Counted from the stretch's first letter, positions 1 through 11,547 are shown. The stretch: DNA of 64,000 bases from Agapetus fuscipes (GCA_951799405.1 OX637361.1:9708170-9772169), one strand, 5' to 3'. Numbers and translations are program-made. Notes: generated from the letters alone by a model not told the origin.

Positions 1-346
1 TCGTGTGGAAGATGTGTTAAAAGATCGCTGAAGTAAAAAATCAATAATAATTATACGAAACGCCTGATAAGCGCAAAGAACCGCCTCCATACATAATATT
101 ATGGTATAATTATTATACATGTCGTGCATATCGCTCAATGCACAGAGACCTTGAAATACTTCCATACATATTATGAAAAACTGTCGAATCCGTGGCTGTG
201 AGGGAGAAAGCAGATCAATCATAGCTTCTGTAACGCGGTAGACAAAGATGGCAAACGCCTTGCTACGTGCAACACCCAAATATTATGAAATAGTCGACGT
301 GTGTTGACATTATATGAACAATGAACAATGAAACCATCATAAGTTA
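1..346. other. No recognisable feature
   Basis: AT-rich sequence with no coding signal and no match to the repeat families found elsewhere in the window. Its last three bases (344-346, TTA) are the left target duplication of the MITE that follows. Confidence 0.5.
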
Positions 347-776
347 GACCCTCCGCACATTAGACGACAGGCGACAGCGACATGTCGGCGCGAATCGGTG
401 ATCGGCGCGACTCGGCGACAAGTCGCACGTTTAATAATAAAGAGCAATAACTCAAAAAACAACAATTTTGGTAAATCACGTTTGAAGTTCAGACAACCAG
501 TACAACTTGTATGGGATGAAAAAGGCGGCCGATGTTTTATCTCGGTCATATTCGTCCAAATTGAACGGCTGTCGCATTCTACCTATTCTTCTCGCATTGT
601 TCTTGCGTTTTATTACAAAATCTCGATTTTCCCAATTTTCGAGTTATTTCTCTTTATTATTAAGCGTGCGAAGTGTGCGGAGCTTTGAACAAAATATTTG
701 AAAACTGTCGGCCGCAGGCTGTCGCCGCGACTCGGCGAGCTGTCGCTGTCGCCTGTCGTCTAGTGTGCGGAGGGTC
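347..776. mobile_element. PIF/Harbinger-like MITE, 430 bp
   Basis: The ends form terminal inverted repeats of about 37 bp (347-383 against 740-776, one mismatch) beginning GACCCTCCGCACA. A 3-bp TTA lies directly outside each end (344-346 and 777-779). TWA duplications are typical of PIF/Harbinger transposons, so that superfamily is inferred. No transposase is encoded. The interior (about 420-690) is a second, nested palindrome (CGCACGTTTAATAATAAAGA and its inverse) shared with the element at 21025-21281. Short apparent reading frames inside are by-products of the palindrome. Confidence 0.8.
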
Positions 777-779
777 TTA

Positions 780-1607
780 CTCTCCTTAGCATTTTAAAGA
801 AAACATTGCTAAGTACAATGTTGATTATAAATAATAATTGCCAAACTGGACTCTGGATGACTTACATCCGTTCAGTTGTTAGTTGACGTAGAGATGTGTA
901 CAGTCATCGGTTGGCCTTTGATTTTGCGGGAATATTTTTTACATTATTTTAAAAATCATCGTGAATTCATTACAAGATTGTTGTTAATTAATTTTCTGAC
1001 TATGAATTTCAATAATAAAGCAGACGTGGACTTAATAAAAATTGTTTAACAATGTAAAGCTAAATCTAAAACAGTGATTAGAGTATTTAAGCATCATGGC
1101 TGTGTGGTTGTGAATGGTTTTTTTCTTTCCGTGTCGTATAATTTGTGGTGAAAAATCGTGGAGCGAAGATGTGTCATGGATCTCGCTCACCTTACTGAGG
1201 AAGTTAAACATCATGCACTTTCGTAAACTCACATTGAGCATGTAATGCCTTTAAATTAATGAGGCCAAACAGATCTTCCACAATGGCTTGATGTTGGTTA
1301 TAGAGAATCAATCAAAAATTTCAATGATAAAGTGCATGAGAACAGATTAATTTTATCCGGAATAATTTATTTTGTGCTGTTTGTGCGGATGGATTTCCAT
1401 TTTAAATAACTGTAAGTACGCGCTTAAATACATATATTCGTTATGCAGAAAAACGGGTGTAGGTACGTACTCGTGTATAGCTTAATAAAACATTATATAT
1501 GTACGCATTTCTTACAATTTCCATTCAAAGCAAATTGGAAAATAAAAGAAAAACTATAATTGCAGAAATTATGAACTGCCAACAGTTTTATTGACGAGCC
1601 GCCTCTG
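780..1607. other. No recognisable feature
   Basis: AT-rich, with only short random open frames. No tRNA boxes, long inverted repeats or LINE tails seen. Confidence 0.45.
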
Positions 1608-1750
1608 GGCTTATGTTCATTTGAGGTTTGGATTTTATTTGTAAGTACACATTCAGCATTTGTAAGCGCGAACTACACTTGTTGGTTTGTGGGCATACAT
1701 CTGAGAGCTTTAAATGAATATATCCTTACAACTTAGATTATAGATTATAG
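1608..1750 (+). repeat. Family C repeat, 3' part
   Basis: Starts inside the element at the segment before GGCTTATGTTCATTTGAGG and runs to the terminal tandem tail, three ATAGATT units. The first ~110 bp of the family are missing. Confidence 0.8.
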
Positions 1751-3184
1751 ATTACATAAGAAATAAATATGAACAGTTTTCGGGAGTTCAGGGAGTTGTT
1801 TCCCATTTCTTCTGACAGCTGAGTAAACCTTTCTAGTTATGTATTTATTTTACCGAAAAAAGAAATTACTTCTGACACCTTTGGTACGGATAGAACTGTA
1901 GCCCTTTGGTTCGAAAAACAAACATTCTATTAAATGAACTAGCGTTGATAAACCATGAAACTTTAGGGAATCATTCATTTTTTACAACAAATAAATATGT
2001 AAATATGATTATTTTTATAGTTCAATATTGAATTCTCATGTTTCAAAAACGAGCATACTTGTATAACTAAAAGTTGGTTTAATAAATCGCATGAAAAGGA
2101 CATATGCCTGATAAATCTCAATTCATTCAATACAACATGTAGCTACAACGAGATTGTACATTTATATTGTGTATGCGCATATTCGATTGTACTTTTGTCA
2201 TTCGACTGGTAATACATGTACACAAAATACAAGGAGGGAACTCAAAAATAGCAATTTTAAAACTTATTTTTATTTTTGCAAACTAGTGGACTTGAAAGTG
2301 TAACGTTAAATTTAAGAACATAAAGTTTCTTAAATTAATATGCTCGCGCCTGCTGCTGGGTGAAAAAGCCGAAGAAGCACGACCGACTTCGGCTCGTCTC
2401 GGCAAACATGTATGCGAGAGGCAGTCGACGACAGGTCATCGTCAAGGGTGGACGTGAATTGTTGTTTGGCTGCAGAGGTAGGTCGGGATAAATGCCATTA
2501 CAAGTCAGTATTAACACTCAAGTGGTAAAAGTGCAAGGAAATATTAAAAATGAAAAGGCTGTGTGTGTTAGGATCCAGCATTATCTACGAATTCTGCTTT
2601 GCACGGGAATAAGATCATTTCTGCCATCATCAACAGACTATAAAACCGTTTCTTCAACAGTTTTTTTTTAACATAAATTGAATGGTTGAGAAGTTCACGA
2701 GTTTCATGTGGTTTTTTTATAAGGGATAAAAATATTGTACAACTACAGTGTAGCTACGTCGACTATAATAATTGAGAGTACCTTGAAGATAACAAAGAAT
2801 TTTCTACAAAAACTCAATGACAGAAAAGTTTTTACCTTCAAATTTTGTGATTTTTGTTTTCCTTCGTACTACTTCCATGATATATGGTATGGTATGACAT
2901 ATGAACAATATAGTACACAATACAATATGTGTACATGTTATTGATAGGATGCATACATTTGTACGCCCAAACATTCCGCAATGAATCAGTTTGGAGTTTT
3001 ATGGCTCAGTTTCATTTGCATTTTTTTCGCGTAAATTTTGTTTTAAAAGCTCTTTCGAGCCGAAATAGTTATTTTCGCATTTTTAAATTTAAAATTCAAC
3101 TCGTGTGTCGTCGCACATGTGCTTGGATTTATTTGAAGAAGAAAAACATGTCTATTTTTAGAATGATTCAAATTTGAGGTTTAA
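1751..3184. other. No recognisable feature
   Basis: No gene recognised. Around 2335-2520 the base composition is briefly more GC-rich, but the frame there resembles no family I know and has no splice or start context. The interval ends with the TTAA (3181-3184) bordering the next unit. Confidence 0.4.
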
Positions 3185-3911
3185 GGGTGATTGAGAGGTC
3201 AGCGCGCCCAACTTTGATGACCGAAATAACCCATATTTTCAATGTTAAGGTAGCATTTTTTCTCCAGATTAAATTAACACATAAAATTAGGTATTTTTTC
3301 CCATCAAACACCAATTCAAAATAATTTTATTTACGGAGATACCTTAAATGGAGATTTCTACTGTTGTTATGAATAATTCATAACTTTTTTTTATTTCAAA
3401 ACATTTATTTTGATTAGTTTTATTTTTTCTAGATGAAAATTATTTTTTTATACTTTTCATTGATTTTTTATAGTTATTTAAAAAGTACACAAATTTTGCA
3501 TACGATCGTGTAGGTAAATTTGCCATTGAATGGTATATTTTCTTTTTAGGATTTGAAGTAATATTTTTTATGTTTGTAATGCAATACTTGTTTTATTTTT
3601 TCTCCCCCGATTTCTATTTATCATGGAAAAATAAAGATTTCTATACACAATTTTGACTGATTTCAGCGCCATGCGGCCGCTTCGGGAACCTTAGAAAATA
3701 ATAATTATTCACTGAGCATGGCAGAAGAGAATAAAATGTATTTCGCTGGCTTTAAAAAGTTGAAAAGCAAATTAACGTTGTTACTCGAATAAATCGTTTT
3801 GTCAAAATACATCAAAACTATGACGCAAACTTTAAGCGCTGTATAAGTCCTAATAGGTTTTTTGTTTACGTTATGATTAAGTTAAAACGTGGAGTGTCAT
3901 ACTTGGTAAGC

Positions 3912-3944
3912 GCTGTATTATGTCGCATATTGACATAATACAGC
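3912..3944. repeat. Short perfect hairpin
   Basis: Thirteen-base arms GCTGTATTATGTC (3912-3924) and GACATAATACAGC (3932-3944) around a 7-base loop, inside the left TTAA unit. Function unknown. Confidence 0.6.
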
Positions 3945-4327
3945 CATGGGTTATTGGATATTGAACGTAAAATATTACGTTTTAAACTCGACACTAGTGT
4001 TTATAAAGTGTATAGCAACTGAGACGCTCGTAAGAGGTGCTGCTGTGAGTCAGATACATTATTTGTATGCGCCGCGGCATAGTTAAAGCGTTGACATTTA
4101 TACTTGGAGAAGGGATTCGTTGTTTTCGGCACACGCAAGATGTACGCACGCTTTACAATAAAGAGCCATAACTCAAAAATTGGGAAAATTGAGATTTTGA
4201 TGAAGAACCAATGTGAAGAACGCAATAAAAATGCGAAAAGAAGGTAGGAGTTTTTGATTGTTGTTTTTGAAGTTGATTTTGTTGTAAGCTCCAGATCTCA
4301 ACTGTTATAAATTGCCTAAGCAAGACC

Positions 4328-4573
4328 TCCTTGACTTGTAGGTTGGTATGAGGCTGACCACCCGTGCTGTAAAAATCGGTTCACTTTTGCCAATGCCACC
4401 CCGGTTCAGGGAACGGCGGCAGGAGTAGCAAGGTTTATGTTCATGTGAGGTTTTGTTTATTTGTATGCACACATGCAGAATGTGTAGGCGCGAACCTACA
4501 TGTGCCTGTCTGTAGGCATGCATTTCATATGAGCCATAACATATCTTTGCAGTTTAGATTATAGATAGATTAT
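4328..4573 (+). repeat. Family C repeat, near full length
   Basis: Runs from CCTTGACTTGTAGGTTGG to a tail ending ATAGATAGATTAT. It belongs to the subfamily with CACATGCAGAATGTGTAGGC. It is nested in the left TTAA unit; the matching inverted copy is at 51907-52148. Confidence 0.85.
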
Positions 4574-4709
4574 ACAAGACGTAAGTTGAAGAGTCCTTAC
4601 TTCATTAAGACTCATTTAATTTGAACTATTTAATTATTGTATTTGATATTGATAAGTATTAAGATTTGAATTGCGCGCGAAGATTGAAATTGCGTGCCTA
4701 CCCCCCATA

Positions 4710-4725
4710 CCCCCCCCCCCCCCCC
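4710..4725. repeat. Poly-C tract (16 C)
   Basis: Uninterrupted run of 16 C in an otherwise AT-rich unit, within a C-rich stretch containing a duplicated segment (CAACAGAATTATTATGGACA). The mirrored tract at 51750-51769 is 20 G long, so length has drifted between copies. Confidence 0.9.
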
Positions 4726-5225
4726 AGTCAACAGAATTATTATGGACAATATGAACTTTTAAAATTGCGTGTCTACCCTCCCCTCCCCCCCTCCCCCGTC
4801 AACAGAATTATTATGGACAAAAGTACAACAAAAAAATTGTAACCCGCCACGATTACAAAAGTGCTAAATCCGGCTTGCCACGATTTTGAGTTGGACACCC
4901 TAGAAGTTTCTATGTTATTTTCATATTTTTTGTTACCTTACTAGTTTCTGTCTTTATGTCCCAAACTTTAAGACTGAAAGTGTATTTTGAATAAAATAGT
5001 ATCCAAGCCAAGTCCTTGTTTTACTTTTCACTGTTTTTATCATCACTTAACTAAAATAATTACTTACGTGAAATATTATTTTTCAGTTTCCAATTATGTT
5101 TTCAAAAAAAGTGCAATAAAAAATAATGGATAATGTTATGACATAATTTTCTGTATTTTACGGATAAAAGAGAAATAATTCAAATTTATACCAATGATAT
5201 TTTTTTACAATTTATACAAAAGAAT

Positions 5226-5402
5226 GTGATGAGATGGTTTGGGCATGTGGAAAGAATGAATGATGATAGACTGACAAAGTATGTATACAAAGAAAGTGTG
5301 AAAGGAAAAAGAGGGAAGGGACGACCGAGAAAAGTATGGAGTGATCAGATTGTGGAGATTGTGAAAGAATGGGATATACAAAGTGAGTGTAAAAGAAGAA
5401 AA
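5226..5402 (+). pseudogene. LINE reverse-transcriptase tail, first half
   Basis: Encodes a non-LTR retrotransposon C-terminal segment with the diagnostic stretches MRWFGHVERMND and GKRGKGRPRKVW about 20 residues apart. The frame is interrupted at 5403 by a SINE on the opposite strand and resumes at 5745. This motif pair follows the RT core in many insect LINEs. The fragment has no RT catalytic core and is non-functional. Confidence 0.85.
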
Positions 5403-5744
5403 ACGCAACGCAACTAAACGCAACTAAGCTACACATATAGTGTAACTTCTTGCCGCGTTATCCCCGAAGGGGTCGCATGTGGCGAGTTGAACCTATTTAT
5501 TTTTACAGGTAAGGGGGCCGGCCTTACGCCAACCACTTTAGTTGAAGTGGGAATTTCCCAGCTCCCGAGGGGGCAGGTACTCATTTCTTGTAAAGGCTGA
5601 GTAAACCTCGCCGGTATTTATATAATGGGGTTTTAAATACACACCGAAATTGGAAATCATTTCTGAGACCCTCCTCGGTGGGATTCGAACCCGAGCTCAC
5701 GGGGTAGAATGCAAGCACTCTACCAACTGAGCTATCGACCGGAC
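5403..5744 (-). mobile_element. SINE family A, full length, interrupting a LINE tail
   Basis: The tRNA-derived head is at the right end (B box about 5685-5697, A box about 5722-5735, reading on the minus strand) and the 3' end AGCTTAGTTGCGTTTAG at the left, with extra TTGCGTT units. The homologous site in the inverted unit near 51065 is uninterrupted, so this is an occupied/empty site pair. No long target duplication is visible at the junction. Confidence 0.9.
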
Positions 5745-5875
5745 ATGCATGAAACAGGTGATGGATATGAAGGAATTGAAAGAGGTATGTCAGGATAGGA
5801 AAAAATGGAGGCAACTCTGCAGAGGCTCTGGCCACCCCTAGCGGAATGGCGACAGAGTTACAGCTTACAGCTTAC
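5745..5875 (+). pseudogene. LINE tail, second half and 3' end
   Basis: Continues the frame from before the SINE (CMKQVMDMKELKEVCQ, then KKWRQLCRGSGHP and stop at about 5840). The 3' UTR is very short and ends in AGCTTAC tandem units, a microsatellite-like tail instead of poly(A). Confidence 0.8.
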
Positions 5876-6512
5876 AGCTATTTAAGTTTTATTTTAAAAG
5901 AAAAGAGAACTATTAACTTGTGTCATGGCTGATGTGGGCTTTAGTGCGACAAATTAAACATGCAAAACTTCGAACGCAACTTCCCAACCTTCTTAATTTT
6001 TGAGTTATTGCTTTTTTTTATTAGGTGTGCGATTTATAAAAAAAAATACCCACGTTCATAATATACAGTGTGAGACAGACGGAATAGTACTTTTGCACGC
6101 CTTTGTTATAACAAAAGATATGCTCTGCTCACAACAAACGTTTGAATTCAAGATGCCAAAAAATGTTTAATTATTTCAACATAGAATAATACTTGTGTCA
6201 AATCAGTTCTTTTTGCAATTTTTGATGCATAACTTACGGAATGAGCCATGCGGTCGTAAATACTCAACAATAGCGTTTAAACACAAGTTTATAAAAACTA
6301 AAACGCTCGCTAAGAGTGTCAAGATAATTTACATTATTTTTTTATGAAACGTAATGCTTGAGTAAGAACATTAAGTTATATACTTCAGCAACGACATCTG
6401 GCCATGATCAGTCAAAGTTATTTGACGTAAAATTACGCTTTTAGTTTCATAAAACAATTAAAGAGGTTCTTTAGTCCCGATATTAATAACCTTCTTAAGC
6501 TCTCGTATAACC

Positions 6513-6622
6513 TTAAATACAAAAATATGTCAAAATTTTCAATATCAGTGTAGCAGTTACGAAATACATTTTTGACTAATAGGGACCTGTACAGATTACA
6601 GTTTTTAGATTTTGATTCTTAC
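6513..6622. other. Downstream intron sequence (inferred)
   Basis: TTAA border of the left unit (6513-6516), then sequence that would be intron 3' of the exon at 6623-6761 on the minus strand. It starts at the donor GTAAGAATC. Confidence 0.4.
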
Positions 6623-6761
6623 TTGTTTCAAAGTTGGCCTCTAAATACTGTGTCTTGTCCTTGTCTTCGATGGAGACGATGATTTCGTTGCCGTTTGATG
6701 GAGCCTGTCGCTTTCCTTGTGGTCTGATGCCATGACTTCCTGACAGCAGCACTGCCAAGAC
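6623..6761 (-). CDS. Internal exon of a probable secreted protein (partial gene)
   Basis: On the minus strand a polypyrimidine tract and acceptor (TTTTTTCTCTGTTTTCAG, 6762-6779) precede 46 open codons, followed by a consensus donor (ACAA|GTAAGAATC, donor bases 6622-6621). Phase is 0 at the acceptor and 1 at the donor; length 139 bp. The exon starts with a hydrophobic stretch, VLAVLLSGSHG, resembling the end of a signal peptide, then a polar segment with a dibasic site (RPQGKRQAPSNG) and an acidic, lysine-rich stretch (VSIEDKDKTQ). GC content and codon choice are higher and more regular than in the flanks. The start-codon exon should lie at higher coordinates and further exons at lower ones, but I could not identify either; the lower side soon runs into the TTAA unit. 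Family not recognised. It might encode a small secreted or antimicrobial-type peptide precursor, but that is only a guess. This is the best candidate host coding sequence in the window. Confidence 0.6.
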
Positions 6762-6947
6762 CTGAAAACAGAGAAAAAATATATAAAAGGTGACATTCGC
6801 TTGAAAGTCCAAGCATTCAGTGGGTGTAGTTATGCAAGCAAAGAAAGCTGCATTTGAATTGAGAAGTGTAATTAAGCCCTGCTAGTTATGGAATACAGTG
6901 GTCTGAATTTAGCCTGACAGTTTGTCAAATAAGAAAGAATATAGCTA

Positions 6948-7196
6948 TCTAAATCTATGTTGCAAAGATATGTATCATTTGAGATTCATATTAAATGCAT
7001 TCTCACAAGCAGACACGCATAATTTCGCGCTCACACATGCAGCATGTGGACCTACAATATAAAAAATCCAATCTCAAATGAACACAAGCCCTGCAACTCT
7101 TGCCGACCTTCCCTGAAACAGGGGTGACATTGGCAAAGTGAACCATTTTTACAGCATGGATGGTCAGCCTCATACCATCCTATAAGTCAAGAAATA
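6948..7196 (-). repeat. Family C repeat, near full length
   Basis: Runs from CTAAATCTATGTTGCAAAG (tail end) to the inverse of CTTGACTTATAGG at 7190. Subfamily with CACATGCAGCATGTGG. Confidence 0.85.
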
Positions 7197-7567
7197 CAAT
7201 TGTTTAGTGTTTATATAAAACAAATAAACACTACACAATTAAACAGTAAAAATTAAAACCTACAAAACATATGCTATAAAAAGTGAAAAGTATTTTTTAA
7301 AAGCCTCAGCCTTACACGCCAGCATTACAGATCAACCGCCATTTCTTGCTATAAAAAGAAAAAAAAAATGTGTCTTCTGTCATTTCGTATGTAAACTCTA
7401 TTTGTTGTACCTACCAACTTCCAACCAAGAAGGTTGGATTGTGGCGCGTGTAAAATTTGAACAATATATGACGTTAAAAACAGCGACTTTGATTTCTGCG
7501 AGTTGTAGTCCTCTCCGGTGTTCCTCTGCCATCCTGATTCCCAATCCCCATCCGGATTCGTAAATAA
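7197..7567. other. No recognisable feature
   Basis: AT-rich spacer. The right end is the (AAT)-rich tail of the following SINE B copy. Confidence 0.4.
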
Positions 7568-7868
7568 TAAATAATATTAGGATTATTTATTTGGTGAGCG
7601 CTGTTTTTGTGTGTATCACACCTCAAGAGCCCTCTGCGAGCTTGGTCGTCGCTGTAGAAAGCGCCAATTCTCAAGCAAGACCCAGTTGCTGTAAGGTTGG
7701 ATGGACCTTTCAGTGACCGGTCTTTGGTAAAGGTTTATGAATTTTTCAACTCAGCGAAGAGCACATTCGAAATATAAATGGTATATTTTTGTGCTCCGCT
7801 GGGATCCGAATCCACAACCTTCCATTTACGAGTCCGAAGTGTTGGCACTACGGACTACGGACCGGTCC
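7568..7868 (-). mobile_element. SINE family B, full length
   Basis: Reading on the minus strand: tRNA-like head CCGGTCCGTAGTCCGTAGTG at about 7866, B-box region GTGGATTCGGATCCC at about 7806, body with CAGTTGCTGTAAGG in inverse, then ACAAAAACAGCGCTCACC and an AAATAAT-rich tail. Just outside the head, a 15-bp unit TCGTACCATACAGAT is tandemly duplicated (7876-7905). Confidence 0.8.
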
Positions 7869-7993
7869 AAGAGTTCGTACCATACAGATTCGTACCATAC
7901 AGATTGTGTAAAAATGAATCATAACGCACTCAGCACATTTAAAATGTTGGGCAAAAGTAAACCGAGCCAAAGACGGGACATTTCGCCACAACT

Positions 7994-8270
7994 TCTAATC
8001 TAATCTGAGTTGCAAAGATATGTTACATTGGAGATTCATATTACATGCATTTTCACAACCAGACACGTACAAGTTCGCGCTTGCACATGCCGCATGTGAA
8101 CCTACAACATAAAAACCATACACCCTGCAACTCTCGCCGTCCTTCCCTGAAACAGGGGTGACGTTGGCAAAGTTAACCATTTTTACAGCATGGGTGGTCA
8201 GCCGCATACCAACCTATAAGTCAAGGAACATACACAACAAATTACATTTCAATACAATGTTATATAGGTA
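7994..8270 (-). repeat. Family C repeat with extended 5' end
   Basis: Besides the usual body, the sequence beyond AGTCAAGGAACATACACAAC matches the 5' extension seen at 53890-53935. The full family is therefore longer than the 240-bp core, roughly 280-300 bp. Confidence 0.8.
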
Positions 8271-9029
8271 GTTTGAAAAGGTAATAAAGTCCTACGCACT
8301 GCATTTAGCATAACTGTCTATCTCATGTGTCTCACAGTGCTGTATAAAAGAAAAATCGCCTGACTATTGGGAATTTGCTTTTTGTTTACTCTAGGTGACG
8401 TCACAAAGCCGAGAGATTTTTTTAGTGGGCTGAGTCCATTGCTTTTTATTGAAGAAAACTAAAGTATGTACCAAAAATAAATTACATTACTCGTACTCTA
8501 CTGTACTACGATTGACACAAGATGTTAAGCAAAAAATAAAAAATGTGCTATGTTCAGATGAAAATATCCCGATTTTTTCCATTATTGTCACCAAAAGTTT
8601 TCTCATACGTATTGCGTAAGCATGTGTAAAAAATATTCCGTTTTTTACATGCAGACGAAATTATAGTCAAAATTTTACTTCGTAACCAAAAAAAGAAAAC
8701 GAGCGTAAATACTTTTCCCGTCCCGTAAATATAATAAATGAAAGAAAAATAAAAACTCATAAGAGGCGCTGTTGTGTCTTCTATACAGTTTTCTGTTAAC
8801 GCGATGGTTGAATATTTACGAAATGTCTTACACTCGGGTTACTCCTGTGATAAATGTGAAAAGGTGTGTTTGTTCGAAATACGTTTTCTTCATGCATATT
8901 GTATTTGAACGAAAGCGATTTTGTCACAGATTGGATGAAAACTTTTTTTGTATCAACTTGTGAGAGACTTTATTTGAGTTGGCATGTTCCTATCTGTAAC
9001 ATGTGACTCAAGTACCTATACAAAAATGC
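8271..9029. other. No recognisable feature
   Basis: AT-rich; includes GTGACGTCAC (8396-8405), probably fortuitous. No gene or known repeat seen. Confidence 0.4.
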
Positions 9030-9145
9030 GTAAACTCCCCTCGATCGCGTGAATAGAAAAATGAATGGAAAATTCAGCAACACCCCTAGTGAGTTATTTA
9101 CTTTTTATACATTATTTTTTATTCACGCGATCAAAGAGGAATTTA
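9030..9145. mobile_element. Family D palindromic MITE
   Basis: Inverted arms AACTCCCCTCGATCGCGTGA (about 9031-9050) and TCACGCGATCAAAGAGGAAT (about 9122-9143) flank a core containing CACCCCTAGTGAG. The core recurs at 33738-33882 and 44650-44775. Confidence 0.6.
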
Positions 9146-9230
9146 CTTCTTGGTGTAAAGTTCATTTCGAAATATTTTTGAAAAAAAACTATTTATATTT
9201 ATTACCTCTATTATTATTATTATTAGCAAT

Positions 9231-9480
9231 CCTTGACTTATAGGTTGGTATGAGGCTGACCACCCATACTGTAAAAAATGGTTCGCTTTGCCAATGTCAC
9301 CCCTGTGTCAGGGAAGGTCGGCAAAAGTTGTGGGGCTTATGTTCATTTGAGATTTGGATTTTATTTGTAAGTACACATTCAGCATTTGTTGGCGCGAACT
9401 ACACGTGTTGGTTTGTGGGCGTACATCTGAGAGCTTTAAATGAATATATCCTTGCAAGTTAGATTATAGATTATTATTAT
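9231..9480 (+). repeat. Family C repeat, near full length
   Basis: Inserted in a TTA/ATT microsatellite: (ATT)n lies immediately upstream (9208-9225) and again after the ATAGATT tail. Confidence 0.85.
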
Positions 9481-9552
9481 TATTATAGACCTCCTACATT
9501 CATGGGATTCCGCAGTTTTTTTTTATGATTTAGTTTATAAAAATGTACACTT

Positions 9553-9775
9553 AATCGAAGTTGCAAAGATGTGTTAACATTCATGGTTTATACATGTAAT
9601 GCTTGCCACAAGCTTCATGTAAGTTTGCGTTTACACGTCCTGTAAGTATAATTGTGACATAAACATTGCAAATTTGGCTGGCTTTCTCTGATAAAGGAGT
9701 GACATTGACAAAAGTCAACCAATTTTCACAGAATGAGTGGCTAGCCTCATACCAACTTATTAGTCAAGGAACACG
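9553..9775 (-). repeat. Family C repeat, diverged
   Basis: Recognisable from AGTTGCAAAG (tail side) to ATTAGTCAAGGAAC (head side), with a diverged middle. It lies head-away from the C copy at 9231-9480. Confidence 0.75.
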
Positions 9776-10814
9776 TACTGAACAAAGTCACAAAATGCAA
9801 TCTTTCGGGATAAAAGAACATCCCCTCCTCCTTAAAAGGCTAACAAGGCAGCAGTCTGTGTTGTAGGCGTGCTTTTAATATGATTTTTAAATGTACCTTA
9901 GATCATAAAACAAATCTGTACTTTAGATCATAAACAACGGAAGTCCACTTTTTTTGCGTTTTTGAGTTAATGATGCAGAAATTATTATAATTAGCTGTTC
10001 TATAAGTGGTAAAAATATTGGAGTCCTCGGACTCATAGTTACTGAGATATAAAGTGTAATAAATATGGGATGCACATAAAAGTGCGAGCATAAACCACGG
10101 AAGTTCCACATACGTTGTTCACATTATTTCACATTAAATAAATATTGATAAAACAAGATAAACAGTTTGTACAGATCAAAAATTTCTCGTCTAGTTTGGA
10201 AGTTATGATGGCTTACAATTTATTATACAAAAAGTGCACATTTTCACTAAAACTCGTCTCCTGCACATTTTACTAAATGTGACTACCGTTGTTTATGCTC
10301 TAAGGTACAGATATATATTTGCAACTTAAATTATAGATTATTATAGGCCTTAAAGGTACCGATATTTTAGTTTACACTTCACGCTGACGATAATGATGTT
10401 ACTAAGTCAACATGGTGGTTTTGACTTTTTTTCGCGTATCGTTCTTGCAAAAACTAACACAGTTTTCATCGTAATTTCGTTTTTTACACGCTGTCACTTT
10501 TGCAAAACTAACATCGTTCAATTTCCGTGGGAAATGTCCTCCTCTGCGTGCGTCTTGTATCGACTAGAGTAAATTTTCGCCGATGTGTAATTTGAATAAA
10601 TTTACTTAATGATATGGTGGCCTAAAAAATTACATCATTCTGCCAACTAAAAGCGAAATAATGGTGTTAAAAAATACATTTACTCTAAAAAAAGATTTTT
10701 CATACAATAGACTAGTAGTTTTCGATGTTTGTTTTCGATAGTTATGTACCAAGGACAATTTATTTCATAAGACACAAGTTTACGATTCGGATTGTTTAAA
10801 AGCTGGTAGTTGAA
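9776..10814. other. No recognisable feature
   Basis: About 1 kb with no gene. Partial echoes of TTAGATCATAAA occur at 9898 and 9922. Several short frames have no coding character. Confidence 0.4.
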
Positions 10815-10985
10815 TAAAAACGCAACTAAGCTACACATATAGTGTAACTTCTTGCCTGCGTTATCCCCGAAGGAGTCGCATATGGCTATTCGGGACCTAT
10901 TTATTTTACGGGTAAGGGGGCCGGCCTCACACCAACCATTTTCAGTTGAAGTGGGGGTTTACCAGCTCCCGGGGGGGAAGGCAAT
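10815..10985 (-). mobile_element. SINE family A, 3' half
   Basis: From the inverse of TAGCTTAGTTGCGTTTTT to the GGGAGCTGG block. The tRNA head is missing. The CGGGACC variant marks it as the subtype found in dimeric B-A copies. Confidence 0.85.
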
Positions 10986-11104
10986 TTATTTCAACACTTG
11001 AGAGTCACTGGCTATATGTGTTGCTCAGCAAAGTGCTTTCTTGCTACATCTGCTGTCTTACCATTTTTTAACCTCTTATATAGTAAACCGGAGAGATAAT
11101 AATA

Positions 11105-11352
11105 ATAATCTATAATCTAAGTTGCAAGGATATATTCATTTAAAGCTCTCAGATGTAAGCCCACAAACCAACAAGTGTAGTTCGCGCTTACAAATGCTGA
11201 ATGTGTACTTACAAATAAAATCCAAACCTCAAATGAACATAAGCCCCACAACTTTTGCCGACCTTCCCTGAAACAGGGGTAACATTGGCAAAGTGAACCA
11301 TTTTTTACAGTATGGGTGGTCAGCCTCATACCAACCTATAAGTCAAGGAATA
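11105..11352 (-). repeat. Family C repeat, near full length
   Basis: Preceded by (ATA)n at 11097-11108. Belongs to the AGCATTTGTAAGCGCG subfamily. Confidence 0.9.
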
Positions 11353-11547
11353 TGAATAAAAAATTACATTTAAATATATAAAAGAACAAAACCTTACAAA
11401 TAAATCTATACAAAAAAAGTCAGAAATTTCCTATGCAAAAAATGTATGAGAGATCCTTCTCCCAATTTCTGAATAATTCCACCACCAGAACATTTACGCA
11501 CACAAACTCACTAGAATGTCATTTCAAGGCACAAATACTCCTAGATG

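Larger units (their letters stand above)
3185..6512 (+). mobile_element. TTAA-bordered composite unit, left copy (3328 bp)
   Basis: This segment recurs in inverted orientation at 50299-53274, apparently a few percent diverged. Homology starts at GGGTGATTGAGAG directly after TTAA (3181-3184) and stops at CTCTCGTATAACC directly before TTAA (6513-6516). The two ends read GGGTGATTGAGAG and, inverted, GGTTATACGAGAG, a weak 13-bp inverted repeat. Both copies carry the same nested family C copy, LINE tail and C/G homopolymer, so the unit was duplicated after those insertions. TTAA borders suggest a piggyBac-like cut-and-paste element, but the GGG terminus is not the usual CCC and no transposase is visible. 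The alternative is an inverted segmental duplication whose breakpoints happen to fall at TTAA. The length excess over the right copy is the SINE at 5403-5744. Confidence 0.75.

Noticed and set aside
2335..2517. GC-richer coding exon
   Set aside because: The local GC rise is real, but the translation is proline/arginine-rich without recognisable motifs and lacks acceptor or donor sites.
5581..5835. Minus-strand frame across the SINE/LINE junction
   Set aside because: It joins antisense LINE and SINE sequence and cannot represent a real protein.
8396..8405. CRE-like site GTGACGTCAC
   Set aside because: Isolated palindrome with no promoter or gene around it.
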